A DNA stretch of 64,000 bases from Actinomadura sp. HBU206391 (GCF_014323665.1 NZ_JABVEB010000004.1:62001-126000); one strand, 5' to 3'. Shown: positions 54,307-63,658, counted from the first letter of the stretch. Program-made: numbers and translations. Notes: a model not told the origin generated them from the letters alone.

Positions 54307-55848
54307 CTAGCTTCCGAGGGACGAGGCCGCCTCCCTGGCCATCAGTTCGGCGCCCTGGCGTGCTCTGGCGGTGTCATCTGGCTTGGGTTCACCGCCGCGG
54401 TGTCTCCCGTAATCGACCTCTACGACGAGGTTGCTCGTACGGAAGATGATTTCGGTGGTGTTGGAGCTGTGATACACATCGCCACCCCGCGTCTTGTCAA
54501 CGATTTCCTCCCAGACGCGGAAGATGGCCTGGTCTCCGATTTCCCCGGGCTCCCCGAGCCCGGTGTACCCGGATCCGCCGAAGATGGATTTTTTGCCGTT
54601 TTCCTTCTCTATGTAGGCCGCAGCCTGGTCCGCACTGGGGAACTTCCGTGCCGTGAGGGTCAGCCTGCCGTCGACAGGCACCGTGGCAGAGCTTTCAGTC
54701 TCCCATCCGCACTTCCGTTCGTCGGTATCGGTTTTGGAGTCACTTGGCCGGCGATGGTCAATGAGATTATCCAAAATCATCTTTCCCGACAGGCTTCCGC
54801 AGATGTCCGGGATGGTTTCGAACTTGACGACCGCCGATGGCACGGGGGATTCCCGCTGCCCGGTCTGGTCATGACCTTTCCTCTGCCCGGTGTAGTTGAT
54901 GACCGCTGCCGTAATGAGAGCGATGATCACCAGCAGCACCAGAGGAATGACCACCGCTCTTCGGGGCGGGAACTTCGGGAAGGTCTTTGTTGGAGCGTGC
55001 GGTGGCGGAGGGAATGGTGGAACCGTTTTGCCGTTCGCAATGGTTTTCAGTTGCCTGCGCGCCTGGTCGATGCCCAGGCGCCTGTCGAGGTCTTTCTCCA
55101 GCAGACCCTTGATGACCGGTTCGAGCCTTTCGGCTCTCTCGAACTCCGGCTGCTCGCCCATGAGCAGCCGGGCGATGTGGATGTCCGGGCCGTCATCGGC
55201 CCGGAACGCTCTCTTGGCTTCCACGGCGTAGTACAGGGTCGCCCCCAGCGACCACAGGTCGGATCTCCCGTCGATGGTTCCGAAGGAGAACCGTTCCGGG
55301 GCGATGTATCCGAGGGAACCGATGAGCTGTCCGGTCCGGGTGAGGGAATAGGTGGCGTTGGCGACGGCGGCTATCCCGAAGTCGGTGAGAACGACTTTGC
55401 CGTCGTCGGCCACCATGACATTGGCGGGTTTGAGGTCACGGTGAACGATGCCTTGGGCATGGGCACATTCCAGGGCGTCCAGCAGGGCAAGCCCGATCTC
55501 GGCCACCCGGGCCACGGGCAGTGGCCCGTCCTCCTCGATGAGCTGCTGGAGAGATCGGCCCTTGACGAACTGCATGACCATCCAGGGCCCGTCCGCGTCC
55601 TCCACGACGTCATGGACGGAGACGACAGAGGGGTGGTCCAGGGAGGCCACGGAGCGGGCCTCCCGCAGGAATCGCGCTTTCAGTTCACGATCCTGGCCCG
55701 GCTCCGACCTCTCGGGCAGCAGGAGTTGTTTGACGGCGACCGGGCGCCGCAGTACCTGGTCGTAGCCCTCCCAGACGACACCCATGCCACCTTGACCCAA
55801 GGGCTTGTTGAGCTGATACCGACTGCTGATCACCCGTGACCCTGCCAT
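54307..55848 (-). CDS. Membrane Ser/Thr protein kinase with DUF3558-like outer domain
   Basis: The 513-aa protein has a complete kinase domain (about 8-265: LNKPLGQGGMGVVWEGYDQV, VAVKQLLLP, VHRDLKPANVMVADDG, DFGIAAVANATY, GSLGYIAPERFSF), a juxtamembrane Pro-rich stretch, one transmembrane helix (VVIPLVLLVIIALITAAVIN) and an outer DUF3558-like domain (PDICGSLSGKMILDNL, CGWETESSATVPVDGRLTL) that may bind a ligand. ATG at 55848 is chosen over the one 36 bp upstream because the core starts there. It lies 140 bp downstream of the terpenoid operon; whether it is co-transcribed is unclear. Confidence 0.93.
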   Translation of the reverse strand: MAGSRVISSRYQLNKPLGQGGMGVVWEGYDQVLRRPVAVKQLLLPERSEPGQDRELKARFLREARSVASLDHPSVVSVHDVVEDADGPWMVMQFVKGRSLQQLIEEDGPLPVARVAEIGLALLDALECAHAQGIVHRDLKPANVMVADDGKVVLTDFGIAAVANATYSLTRTGQLIGSLGYIAPERFSFGTIDGRSDLWSLGATLYYAVEAKRAFRADDGPDIHIARLLMGEQPEFERAERLEPVIKGLLEKDLDRRLGIDQARRQLKTIANGKTVPPFPPPPHAPTKTFPKFPPRRAVVIPLVLLVIIALITAAVINYTGQRKGHDQTGQRESPVPSAVVKFETIPDICGSLSGKMILDNLIDHRRPSDSKTDTDERKCGWETESSATVPVDGRLTLTARKFPSADQAAAYIEKENGKKSIFGGSGYTGLGEPGEIGDQAIFRVWEEIVDKTRGGDVYHSSNTTEIIFRTSNLVVEVDYGRHRGGEPKPDDTARARQGAELMAREAASSLGS

Positions 55849-55987
55849 GAGGGCAAGATAGTTGAAACGAACACCGGTGGTCATCAGACAGGTGCAGTCA
55901 GCCAGGGCGATCCAATCTCGACGAGGCAGACCTCAGCGGGTGTGATCTGTCGAGTCGGTGCGCCCGCGCGCCATGTCCTCCGTTGAG

Positions 55988-57136
55988 CTAGAGGACCTGG
56001 CTGGGCGGAGGCGGGCTCCAGCGCGCCGTCGATGCGGGGACTCCGAAATCGGCTTTGAGCTCTTGGGGGATGGCGTAGTGCATGACGCGTCCCCGGGTCA
56101 GCGACGACAGTTCCAGCGTCGTTACCAGGTGGCCGAGCCGGTCGGACAGTTGCGCGGCCCACGGGCCGCGGTCCTCGAACCGTTCGAGCACGCCCAGGAG
56201 CACCGGCCCGATCTTGATCACCGAATCCCAGCGGGACCGGGGGACCTCGAGCCAGTCGGCCGCGGTGTCGCCGATCAGGTAGCGGACGAGGGCGGGTACG
56301 ACGGGGTCCAGGAGTGTTCCGGGTACGACCTGTTCGTACATCTCGATCAGCTGCCGGGTCAGTTGCGCCCCTTCGGGAGAGGGGCCCATGTGACGGGTCA
56401 TGTACCGATCGGAGAAGTGACGGGCCGCCTGCAGGTCCGCGGGGACGGCCTCGGGGTCGCAGCCGAGGATGATGCCGACGACGCGCCAGGCATAGTAATA
56501 GGCCTCGGCGCCTCGCGGGGTGATGTGGACGCCCATCCGGTGCAGGGCGTCCAGGACCTGCAGGCTGAACATCATCAGCCCGCCGAGCATGTCCTCCTGG
56601 CAGATCGGGACGAGCTCCGGCCACCGGCCTTCCTGCCGCAGATGACGGCGGATGGAGGCGTGCAGCAGTCGTACCTTCTGCGCCGCCGGGAGAAACCGGC
56701 CGCCGGCCTCGAAGGCGTCCGGCCGCATGAGGTAGACGGTGAACTGCCCGGTCTCGGCCATGCGCCGGGCAGGGTAGTCGAGCGAGTGCGTGGCCGACAG
56801 CAGCCTGGACACGTGCGGGACGACGTAGCACGCCGGCATCGCCGCGAACGACAAAGCGGTGGAGATGTGCACGTCGTTGTCGATGAAGAACTGCCGGGCC
56901 TCTTCCATCACCGCCCAATCGACCCAGTCCGGCGGCGTCGCGGTCGCCTCCAGGTAATCCCGGGCGGCATCCGGGAGCCCCTCGGGCAGTGCCTGGCCAG
57001 AGGTGGTGAACCAACGCATGAGCGTGTTGAACCTGCCCACCTCGCCGCCGGTGAACAGGGCATCGACGGTCGCGTCGGCGAGCGGGTCGCCCTTGAGCCG
57101 AAGACCGTCCATGTACGCATCGGTGCAGTCAGCCAT
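55988..57136 (-). CDS. MpaB/latex-clearing-type oxygenase (DUF2236)
   Basis: The 382-aa protein fits the MpaB/rubber-oxygenase superfamily: PDWVDWAVMEEARQFFIDND, MPACYVVPHVSRLLSATHSL, ARRMAETGQFTVYLM, and His/Arg-rich helices (VRLLHASIRRHLRQ, CQEDMLGGLMMFSLQVLDAL) that in relatives hold a b-type haem. No signal peptide. Such enzymes oxidise isoprenoid or other hydrophobic chains. ATG at 57136 overlaps the polyprenyl synthase stop by 8 bp, so it likely acts on a product of that synthase. The last 100 residues are duplicated at 51797-52099. Confidence 0.85.
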   Translation of the reverse strand: MADCTDAYMDGLRLKGDPLADATVDALFTGGEVGRFNTLMRWFTTSGQALPEGLPDAARDYLEATATPPDWVDWAVMEEARQFFIDNDVHISTALSFAAMPACYVVPHVSRLLSATHSLDYPARRMAETGQFTVYLMRPDAFEAGGRFLPAAQKVRLLHASIRRHLRQEGRWPELVPICQEDMLGGLMMFSLQVLDALHRMGVHITPRGAEAYYYAWRVVGIILGCDPEAVPADLQAARHFSDRYMTRHMGPSPEGAQLTRQLIEMYEQVVPGTLLDPVVPALVRYLIGDTAADWLEVPRSRWDSVIKIGPVLLGVLERFEDRGPWAAQLSDRLGHLVTTLELSSLTRGRVMHYAIPQELKADFGVPASTARWSPPPPSQVL

Positions 57137-58118
57137 CCGCGGTCACCTCACAGATCAGTCGGGTCAGGGCATCGGCGACGATCGCGTCCAGCCGGGCCTC
57201 TTCAATCGCCGCCTGCGCGCTCCGCGCGCGTTCGGTGATCATCTGATGGACTTCTTCGCGCGCACCCGATCGCTGCATGATGTCCCGGATCTCCGCAGCG
57301 TCGGCCGGGGTGAGCGGCCCGTCGAGCAGGTCCTGGAGTCGCCGCCGGTCGGGCTCGGACGCCCTGGTCGACGTGAGGGCGAGCAGAGCGGTCGGCTTGC
57401 GGCCCGCCAGGTCGTCCAGGCGCGATTTCCCGGTTCGCGCCGGGTCGCCGAACACCCCCCACAAGTCGTCCCGTAACTGAAACGCCTCCCCGAGCGGACG
57501 CGCGTAGGCCGCCAGCGCGTCCAGTGTCGTGGGGGACGCGCCGCCGAGCATCGCACCGATCTGCAGGGGCCGTTGGACGGTGTAGGAGCCGGTCTTCAAT
57601 CGCACGATCGTCAGGGATCGGGCCATGTCAGGGGCGGCTCCGGTGCGGAGGATCTCCAGGCATTCACCTGCCACCAGTTCCCGGCCCATCGTCGTCCACA
57701 GCGGCACGGCCCTGGCCAGGAAGGCCCTGGGGAAACCGGAGGTGTGGAACAACTGGCCGGCCCATCCCATCAGCAGGTCACCGATCATGATGGCCAGGGC
57801 GTCGCCGAGTTTCGCGTGCGCCGTGGGCCGGCCGCGTCGCATCGGGCTGCGGTCGATGATGTCGTCATGGACGATGGCCGCGGCGTGCACCAGGTCCAAT
57901 GCCGCCGCGGCGCGGATCATGGCGTCGGTATCGGGCTGCCCCGCCGCCCGCCAGCCCCAGTAACAGAACGTCGGCCGAATTCGCTTGCCTCCGGTCACCG
58001 AGATCCGCAGCTGGTCGGCGACGGGCGCGAGCTCAGCGTCCAGCGCCAGCAACTCGACGATCTCGGAATCGACGAACTCCTCCAGGGCTTGGTCGATACG
58101 GGCCCGGAGGTCAGCCAT
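57129..58118 (-). CDS. Polyprenyl (isoprenyl) diphosphate synthase
   Basis: The 329-aa protein has the GKRIRP motif (GGKRIRPTF), the first Asp-rich motif as HDDIID (LVHAAAIVHDDIIDRSPMRR), GDLLMGWAGQL, the KTGSYT motif and a second Asp-rich site FQLRDDLWGVFGD. It joins IPP units to an allylic diphosphate; chain length cannot be read with certainty. The C-terminal extension (QMITERARSAQAAIEEARLD) is helical. The ATG at 58118 follows GGAGAC and overlaps the preceding gene; the downstream oxygenase overlaps its stop. Confidence 0.95.
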   Translation of the reverse strand: MADLRARIDQALEEFVDSEIVELLALDAELAPVADQLRISVTGGKRIRPTFCYWGWRAAGQPDTDAMIRAAAALDLVHAAAIVHDDIIDRSPMRRGRPTAHAKLGDALAIMIGDLLMGWAGQLFHTSGFPRAFLARAVPLWTTMGRELVAGECLEILRTGAAPDMARSLTIVRLKTGSYTVQRPLQIGAMLGGASPTTLDALAAYARPLGEAFQLRDDLWGVFGDPARTGKSRLDDLAGRKPTALLALTSTRASEPDRRRLQDLLDGPLTPADAAEIRDIMQRSGAREEVHQMITERARSAQAAIEEARLDAIVADALTRLICEVTADG

Positions 58119-58347
58119 CGTGTCTCCGCCCGGCGGCCTGCCGGGCCAGCACCTCCAGATGCGCCTCCGATGCCGTGCCGGTGCGCCGCAACGCCAGCTC
58201 GCCTCGGGCCCTCAGCTCCTGGCGGACCTCTACGAGACCAGGGAGACGCCGGAACAGGCCCCGCAATCCCTCCGCCATCAGATCGGCCGCCCCGGCCGCC
58301 ACATAGAGGACTTCGTCCCTCGGTGTGCTGTTCTCACGCTGCCCCAT
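58111..58347 (-). CDS. 78-aa helical protein, first gene of the terpenoid operon
   Basis: A small, mostly alpha-helical, charged protein (DEVLYVAAGAADLMAEGLRG, LVEVRQELRARGELALRRT, AHLEVLARQ). No known family. ATG at 58347 follows GAAGGTGACC. Its stop overlaps the polyprenyl synthase start by 8 bp, so it should be made in step with it, perhaps as a helper or partner. A TM segment is not seen. Confidence 0.7.
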   Translation of the reverse strand: MGQRENSTPRDEVLYVAAGAADLMAEGLRGLFRRLPGLVEVRQELRARGELALRRTGTASEAHLEVLARQAAGRRHDG

Positions 58348-58564
58348 GGTCACCTTCTGTTTTTTTGACGACACAGACAGTGATATCAGGGAGATCTTCG
58401 CGATGTCACCGGAGCCGACCAACAGGGCTACCTCGCTGTCGCGTGATGAAGCATTCACCATCCGGGGTCTTATGGCAGGACGACGAAGTACCGACTTCCC
58501 TTAGGTCCTCGCTCGTCTGAGCCACCGCCCGGCGGTGAGCTCCGAGTCGGTCGGCGGCCATGGC

Positions 58565-58864
58565 TCACCACTGACCATGTGGATGGCCGGGTTCGCGGCC
58601 CAGTACAAGGGCGGCCAAGCGGTCACGGACGGTTCGGGTACGGCCGTGGTCCCCGGCGGCCGGCGCGGCGATGCGGGAAGCGGTCTCCGGGGGTGTGAGA
58701 CCGCGGCGTCCGCGCCGCCGCGCCGGCGTGGGGTCGTACGGCTCGATGGCCTTGCTCCGGCGGCTGTCGAGCCGTACGACGTCGCCTGGGCCTTCCCCTG
58801 CCCGAGACGTCTGAGCGGGCGCGCCGTCCGCGCCATCCGACGCGCCCACGATCATGTGCCACAT
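58565..58864 (-). CDS. Conserved protein B', paralogue of B at 29.4-29.75 kb
   Basis: The 99-aa frame (MWHMIVGASDGADGAPAQTS, RAGEGPGDVVRLDSRRSK, GLTPPETASRIAAPAAGD) matches part B of the protein at 29039-29752, but the C part is missing and no ATPase follows. The frame beside it (ending LTAGRWLRRART at 58501) also looks coding, so a frameshift may have shortened this copy. Starts 12 bp after the stop of A'. Confidence 0.6.
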   Translation of the reverse strand: MWHMIVGASDGADGAPAQTSRAGEGPGDVVRLDSRRSKAIEPYDPTPARRRGRRGLTPPETASRIAAPAAGDHGRTRTVRDRLAALVLGREPGHPHGQW

Positions 58865-58875
58865 CACGCCCACTG

Positions 58876-59196
58876 CTACCGGCCCCCGGTGTCGGTGGCA
58901 TCCGGCCACAGTTCATCGCGCCAGACGACCGCTCCACTGGCCCCGTCGAGCTCGGCGCGGGCGACCACCAGCCCGTACTCGTAATAGGGACCGAGCCAGG
59001 ACAACCGGCAGGTCCGGATGACGCCATGGGTTCCGCCGAGCGCGCGCATCGCCTCGGCGACAGCTTTCACCGCACGGGCCCGCTCCATGGCGACACCGCA
59101 TGCCCCGCGTTCCTGGCCTGGTGCCGTGGCGACGTGCCAGGAGTAGAGCCGGGAAGGCTCGTGTGCCGTGTATGGCGTGAATGTCTCTGCTCGCAT
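58876..59196 (-). CDS. Conserved protein A', paralogue of A at 29752-30213
   Basis: The 106-aa product (PSRLYSWHVATAPGQERGAC, RARAVKAVAEAMRALGGTHG, EYGLVVARAELDGASGAVVW) aligns with A along RLY-W, the EA-R helix and the GLVA-R-D strand. ATG at 59196 has GGAG close by. It is divergent from the TPR regulator at 59345, as A is from the DUF5919 regulator, so the arrangement is preserved. Function unknown. Confidence 0.68.
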   Translation of the reverse strand: MRAETFTPYTAHEPSRLYSWHVATAPGQERGACGVAMERARAVKAVAEAMRALGGTHGVIRTCRLSWLGPYYEYGLVVARAELDGASGAVVWRDELWPDATDTGGR

Positions 59197-59344
59197 ATCT
59201 CCGAGGTTTCTTGACCCGATGGACGTGATGGCCCCAATGATTGAGCGGAACGGAAAATGCGCCAACGCGTACGGGAATCAATCTCTAACCTTGGGCTATT
59301 CGCGCGTGAATCCGCTCAACGCGAGAGCGACAAAAAGGGGCGTC

Positions 59345-60775
59345 ATGTCCAAAGAGGGCCGGATATGCGAGCGCTGCGGCAAGGCCCGCCTCCGGGCGAG
59401 CAATCCAAGCGTCCATTGTGGATCTTGCAGCCGGGCCGAGTCCCTGATCGGCGACGTGCCCGAGCTGCCCGTCGAGTTCTGGTTCCGGCCCGAGGTGACC
59501 GCCGCGTGCATGGACTGGGACTTAGGAAAGATCTTCCGCTACGTCCTCGACGAGACACGCATCTCGGAGGAGAGGTTCGGCCAGCTCATCGGCCGATCCC
59601 AAGCCCAGGTCTGGCGGATCGCCAATCACAAGAGCGAGTGCTACGACATCCGGGTCTTCAAGACGGTCGCCGACGCCTTCGGCTGCCCACCGCTGTTGTT
59701 GGGTCTCGCCCCCACTGGTACGGACTTGGTCGCTGAGGTACACAGAGATAAAGCACGTACCGATGAGGGAGATCCCACGGACAGACGCGAATTCATGATC
59801 TGGGGCGTGTCCGGCCTGGTAAGCACATCGGGCAGCGAACGGAAGCTGTCCGAAACCGATGTGGCGTCATTGAGACAGATTGCCCACGATCTCCAGTTTC
59901 AAGACGATCAACGCGGTGGGGCCGCCGTTGCCGACATCGCACACCGCCACTTCAGGCGGGCAGAACACGCTCTCAGCAAGGGACTGCACAGTAGCCCAGC
60001 CGCACAGCGGTCACTGGAAGCCACAAGCACGGAACTCGGCCACGCCACCGGTTGGTTCGCCTTCGATTCCGGACGTCACACGCAGGCCCGAGCCTGCTAC
60101 ACGGAAGCACTCTCGATTGCGGACATGGTTGGTGATGAGCCGCAAGCGGTCCGCATTCTGGCGAGCATGAGCCTCCAAGCCACCTGGCGCGGCCAACCCT
60201 ACGAGGCGGTGCGGCTCGCCGAGTACGCCCAGCGACGCGCACTTCCCTGGGCGACACCGCAGGTGCTGTCCATGCTCAACGCCCGACAGGCTCGGGGGTG
60301 GGCGGTCATGGGCGACGAGGCGGAATTCCGCAAAGCGATCATCCGATCCAAGCGGTTCTTCGACCGGGGCGCCCACGAGGACGACCCGAAATGGCTGTGG
60401 TACTACGACTACTCGCAGCTCCTGGGTGATGAAGCGTTCGGCTACGCCGACCTCCAGCGTCACCAGCGCGCCGAGGACTATCTCCGCCTTGAGCTGGGGC
60501 AACGTGATGAACACTACGGACGAGAGCGTGCCCTGGCGTACGCACGCCTGACCGAAGTGATGCTTGCCCAAGGCCGAATCCGGGACGCGAGCCGGACAGG
60601 ACTTGAATCCCTGCTCCCCTGCCTGCACGACGTCACGTCCGTACGCGTTCTGAGCAAGGCGGCCACAATCCGCGACGGCCTCAAGCCGCACGCCGGACGC
60701 TTCAGCGAGGCGAACGACTTCGTGCACGCCTTCGACCGGTTGCGCCAAAACCAGCGCCCCGGCAGCCCAAGGTGA
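59345..60775 (+). CDS. Zinc-ribbon/HTH/TPR transcriptional regulator
   Basis: The 476-aa protein starts with a zinc-ribbon-like segment (ICERCGKARLRASN, SVHCGSCSR: CxxC...CxxC), then an XRE-type HTH (ISEERFGQLIGRSQAQVWRI), and a long TPR-like C-terminus (RHTQARACYTEALSIADMVG, AVRLAEYAQRRALPW, LAYARLTEVMLAQGR). It resembles Streptomyces-type regulators that bind a signal with the TPR part. The ATG at 59345 is preferred because the ribbon begins there. It is divergent from A'/B'. Confidence 0.88.
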   Translation: MSKEGRICERCGKARLRASNPSVHCGSCSRAESLIGDVPELPVEFWFRPEVTAACMDWDLGKIFRYVLDETRISEERFGQLIGRSQAQVWRIANHKSECYDIRVFKTVADAFGCPPLLLGLAPTGTDLVAEVHRDKARTDEGDPTDRREFMIWGVSGLVSTSGSERKLSETDVASLRQIAHDLQFQDDQRGGAAVADIAHRHFRRAEHALSKGLHSSPAAQRSLEATSTELGHATGWFAFDSGRHTQARACYTEALSIADMVGDEPQAVRILASMSLQATWRGQPYEAVRLAEYAQRRALPWATPQVLSMLNARQARGWAVMGDEAEFRKAIIRSKRFFDRGAHEDDPKWLWYYDYSQLLGDEAFGYADLQRHQRAEDYLRLELGQRDEHYGRERALAYARLTEVMLAQGRIRDASRTGLESLLPCLHDVTSVRVLSKAATIRDGLKPHAGRFSEANDFVHAFDRLRQNQRPGSPR

Positions 60776-60891
60776 CCTCATCGAGGGCATACGCCACATA
60801 CCTCGAGGCTTACAAGGCTGCGGAAACCCAGTGGCCGAGGTGCCCTGGATCTTCCGGACAGTGGTCGAACTAAAGTTGAGGGTCGTTCTAG

Positions 60892-61182
60892 GATGCCGAC
60901 GGCACCTACGGATACCACAGGGTGCACGCCGACCTGGCCGGGTGTGCCATCGCCTGCGGGCCCGAGCTGGTGCGTGCCCTCCTGCGTGAGCTGGGCCTGG
61001 AGCCCTGCCAGCCCAAACCCTGGCGGTTCAGCCTCACCAGGCCGACGGCCAGGCCGGGCCGATCCCCGATCTGGTGAACAGCGACTTCGCAGCTGATGAG
61101 CCGGGGCAGAAAATGGTCGGCGATGTCACCTACATCCCCACCTGGGAAGGGTGGATCCATCTGGCCGTGGTCGTCGACTGTC
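60892..61182 (+). pseudogene. IS3-type transposase remnant
   Basis: The frame DADGTYGYHRVHADLAGCAI, ACGPELVRALLRELGLEPCQ with the PKPWRFS stretch shifts near 61035 and continues as GDVTYIPTWEGWIHLAVVVD C, the beginning of the integrase core (first catalytic Asp). Both ends are missing; the next gene's 3' end lies right beside it. Confidence 0.8.
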
Positions 61183-61188
61183 AGAAGA

Positions 61189-62721
61189 TCAGCTGGCGGG
61201 GAGCTGCTGGTCGAGATCGGCGATAAAGGTACGGATTGCGGGCTCTTGGGGTGCCCGGGGCGTGAGGTCGGCGCGGAGTTGCCGCAGGAGTTTGATGCTC
61301 CCAATGGAGGTGACGCCCGGTAGACGCGAGAGGGCGCTGCGTCCTGCGTTGATGGCCTGGGGGAGATCTCCCGCCTGCGCGTGGGCGATCGCGAGCCAGG
61401 CGCCGTGGCGTAGGGCCGATCGTTGATGGATGTCTTCGAGGTCGGTGAATGCTCTGTCGTGCAGCAGTTGCTCGGCGTCGCTGAGGAGAGACTTTCGGCG
61501 GGTGGGTATGTTCCGGGCGAGTATGACGAAGCCTCGTCCGGCGATGGCGTCCAGTTCGGTCGGGCTGGCGTAGCCGGCCCAGCGGGGGACGTAGGGCCGC
61601 TGCTGGGCCAGTGCCAGCTTGGTGAGGCATTGATCGCGGCTGCGGCGAAACCCGGAGAGGTCTCCTGCTGAGGCGTAGGCGAGGCAGCTTCGGGCGGCAA
61701 TGAGGGCTTGGACGGTCGCAGGAGATTGAGCAGCGGCTTGTTCGGCGGCCGAGACGAGTTGGAGAGCGTCGTTGGTTTGGCGGCGGCCGGCGGCCTGGTT
61801 GCTCATCAGGCTGAGGATGCTGGCCACTAGGGCGTGGTCGTTTGCGGTGTGGGCGGCACGAAGGCCGATCAGGTACCAGCGTTGCGCATCGCCGTCACGT
61901 CCGCTGTCATGGGCCATGAACCCGGCGGTCTGTGCGAGCTGGGCGAGCGCGGCACATAGCCGTCGGCCGGTCCAGGCGTCGTAGCTGTCATGGCGGAGCA
62001 TCCGGGACACGGCACGGAACTGGTCGGCGACCCATCCCAGGGCGGAACCGCCACCTTGCTGGTCATCGAGCTGCTGCGCACGAGTAACGGTGTCCTCCAC
62101 CAGCGACACCATTGCCTGGGAAACATGGCCGCTGTCGCGGGCAGCGGCTGCCAGCGCGGGAGAGGGTTCATCCAGCAGTCGCCAGGCATGGAGGGTGAGC
62201 GCCGTACCGGAGATCACGGCGAACCTTCGCCGGGTCAGCATGTGTGCCTCCTCTCCCAGTAATTTCAGGAGCCCGGATTGACGCCAGGGTAGGTCCAAGC
62301 CATGGTCAGCCGGAGTCTGCGCGGGGCGCGAGTCACCTGGCGGGCTATGTGCCCGATCGGCTGATTTATTACCGGAAATCAGGCCGAGCTGCCGGGGATT
62401 TACTTGGTAGACCTCACAAAGCAGGCTCGCGTACTGGGGGCTTGGTCGGTAGGTTCCGTGTTCCCAACGACACAGCATGGACGGGTTCAGCCCGAGGTCG
62501 AGGCTGTCTGCGCCCGCTGATGCGGTCATGGCGTCGATCGTCTGTTGCCGGGACCATCCATAGGCAAGTCGCCATGCCTCAAGAACAAGAAGTTCGGGCA
62601 GTTCGGCCAGGAGCGCTGCCGTGATCTGTTCGACCGGCCAGCCCTCGTACTGGCCCTGCCGACGCAGCTGCTGGGCGCGTTTCAGTATCTCGGTACGACG
62701 CTGCCTGCTGATCTTCCCCAT
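61189..62721 (-). CDS. XRE-family regulator with TPR-like C-terminal part
   Basis: The 510-aa protein has an unusual N-terminal helix (SRQRRTEILKRAQQLRRQGQ), an HTH (LAYGWSRQQTIDAMTASAGA, PSMLCRWEHGTYRPSPQYAS) and a long helical part (MLTRRRFAVISGTALTLHAW, then AAHTANDHALVASILSLMSN, TELDAIAGRGFVILARNI, LRHGAWLAIAHAQAGDLPQA). It matches actinomycete TPR regulators of the same class as 59345, although the sequences differ. ATG at 62721 has AGGACGGGAGCTGG upstream. Pieces of it occur at 44258-44370 and, more weakly, near 52100. Confidence 0.88.
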   Translation of the reverse strand: MGKISRQRRTEILKRAQQLRRQGQYEGWPVEQITAALLAELPELLVLEAWRLAYGWSRQQTIDAMTASAGADSLDLGLNPSMLCRWEHGTYRPSPQYASLLCEVYQVNPRQLGLISGNKSADRAHSPPGDSRPAQTPADHGLDLPWRQSGLLKLLGEEAHMLTRRRFAVISGTALTLHAWRLLDEPSPALAAAARDSGHVSQAMVSLVEDTVTRAQQLDDQQGGGSALGWVADQFRAVSRMLRHDSYDAWTGRRLCAALAQLAQTAGFMAHDSGRDGDAQRWYLIGLRAAHTANDHALVASILSLMSNQAAGRRQTNDALQLVSAAEQAAAQSPATVQALIAARSCLAYASAGDLSGFRRSRDQCLTKLALAQQRPYVPRWAGYASPTELDAIAGRGFVILARNIPTRRKSLLSDAEQLLHDRAFTDLEDIHQRSALRHGAWLAIAHAQAGDLPQAINAGRSALSRLPGVTSIGSIKLLRQLRADLTPRAPQEPAIRTFIADLDQQLPAS

Positions 62722-62881
62722 CGTCCAGCTCCCGTCCTACCCGCCCGGAGCATAACCCTGCGCATTCGAACAAGTCATTGCCGCTCGCGGCAATGACGCC
62801 GCCTACGCGCGGCATTGATGTGTTCACGCTGTGCAGCGGAACCTGGGGTTCGACCAACCCCTCTCAGCACGGGAGCCTCGT

Positions 62882-63658
62882 ATGCCGCCATTGCGGGACA
62901 CGCCAGCTCGCCACGCAGATCGAAAGGCCGGCGCGGCAGCGGCCGATGCCGGACAAGACCGAGTGTCGGAGACACTCAAGGTCTTCTACCAAGTCGAGCG
63001 CGCGGGGTGTTTCCGCCTGAGCGATGGAGGTGGACCCCTCGGCTTCGACGTCACCCTCGCATTGCTGCTCGACGACGTGCAGGACCTGTACAAGTGCGAC
63101 GTGCTGGTAGAAACGGGGTGCTTTGTAGGCGACACCACGGCCTATCTGGCACGCCGCTATCCGCACCTGCCGGTCTTCAGCTGCGACGTCGATTACGGTC
63201 ATGCCGCCGTCACCAGGCAGCGGGTCGCTGCCGAGTCGAACGCCGTCGTCTCGCATGCCGATTCACCGACGCTGGTTGCCGACGTCGCGGCCTGCTACGA
63301 GCGACCGCTGTTCTTCCTGGACGCGCACTGGGACGAGGAGTGGCCGCTGGTGCGTGAGCTCGACGCCATCACGGCGGGCATCGCCGTAATTCACGACTTC
63401 GATATCGGACATCCACGGTTCGCCTTCGACCACTACAACGAGGTGGTGTGCGGGCCAGAGGTACTGGCCGCCATGGCTCAGCCACCGGCCCGCTATTTCA
63501 CTCCCGATCCGCACGCCGACCATCCACTGCCGTGCCTGCAGGTCGGGCGAAGGGCCGGGGCCGGGATAGTCGCGATCGGCGTGGACACCAGGCCGTTGGA
63601 ACAGCACCCGCACCTGATCACCCGGACGCCACCGGTCAGAGCGGCGGCGACCCGATGA
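62882..63658 (+). CDS. Putative class I SAM-dependent methyltransferase
   Basis: The 258-aa protein has a Rossmann-like core: VLVETGCFVGDTTAYLARRY (motif I with G-x-GD), PVFSCDVDYGHAAVTRQRVA (acidic end of strand 2), SNAVVSHADSPTLVADVA and PLFFLDAHWDEEWPLVREL. The DAHW motif resembles those of sugar or small-molecule methyltransferases. The ATG at 62882 follows GGGAG; a GTG at about 62966 is a shorter alternative. Overlaps the next gene as ATGA. Substrate unknown. Confidence 0.72.
   Translation: MPPLRDTPARHADRKAGAAAADAGQDRVSETLKVFYQVERAGCFRLSDGGGPLGFDVTLALLLDDVQDLYKCDVLVETGCFVGDTTAYLARRYPHLPVFSCDVDYGHAAVTRQRVAAESNAVVSHADSPTLVADVAACYERPLFFLDAHWDEEWPLVRELDAITAGIAVIHDFDIGHPRFAFDHYNEVVCGPEVLAAMAQPPARYFTPDPHADHPLPCLQVGRRAGAGIVAIGVDTRPLEQHPHLITRTPPVRAAATR

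Noticed and set aside
54283-55839. 518-codon plus-strand frame
   Set aside because: Antisense of the kinase at 54307-55848; no domain or ribosome site.
55884-57014. 376-codon frame overlapping the oxygenase on the same strand
   Set aside because: Shifted frame of the oxygenase gene with Arg/Pro-rich nonsense; the conserved haem-oxygenase-type motifs lie in 55988-57136.
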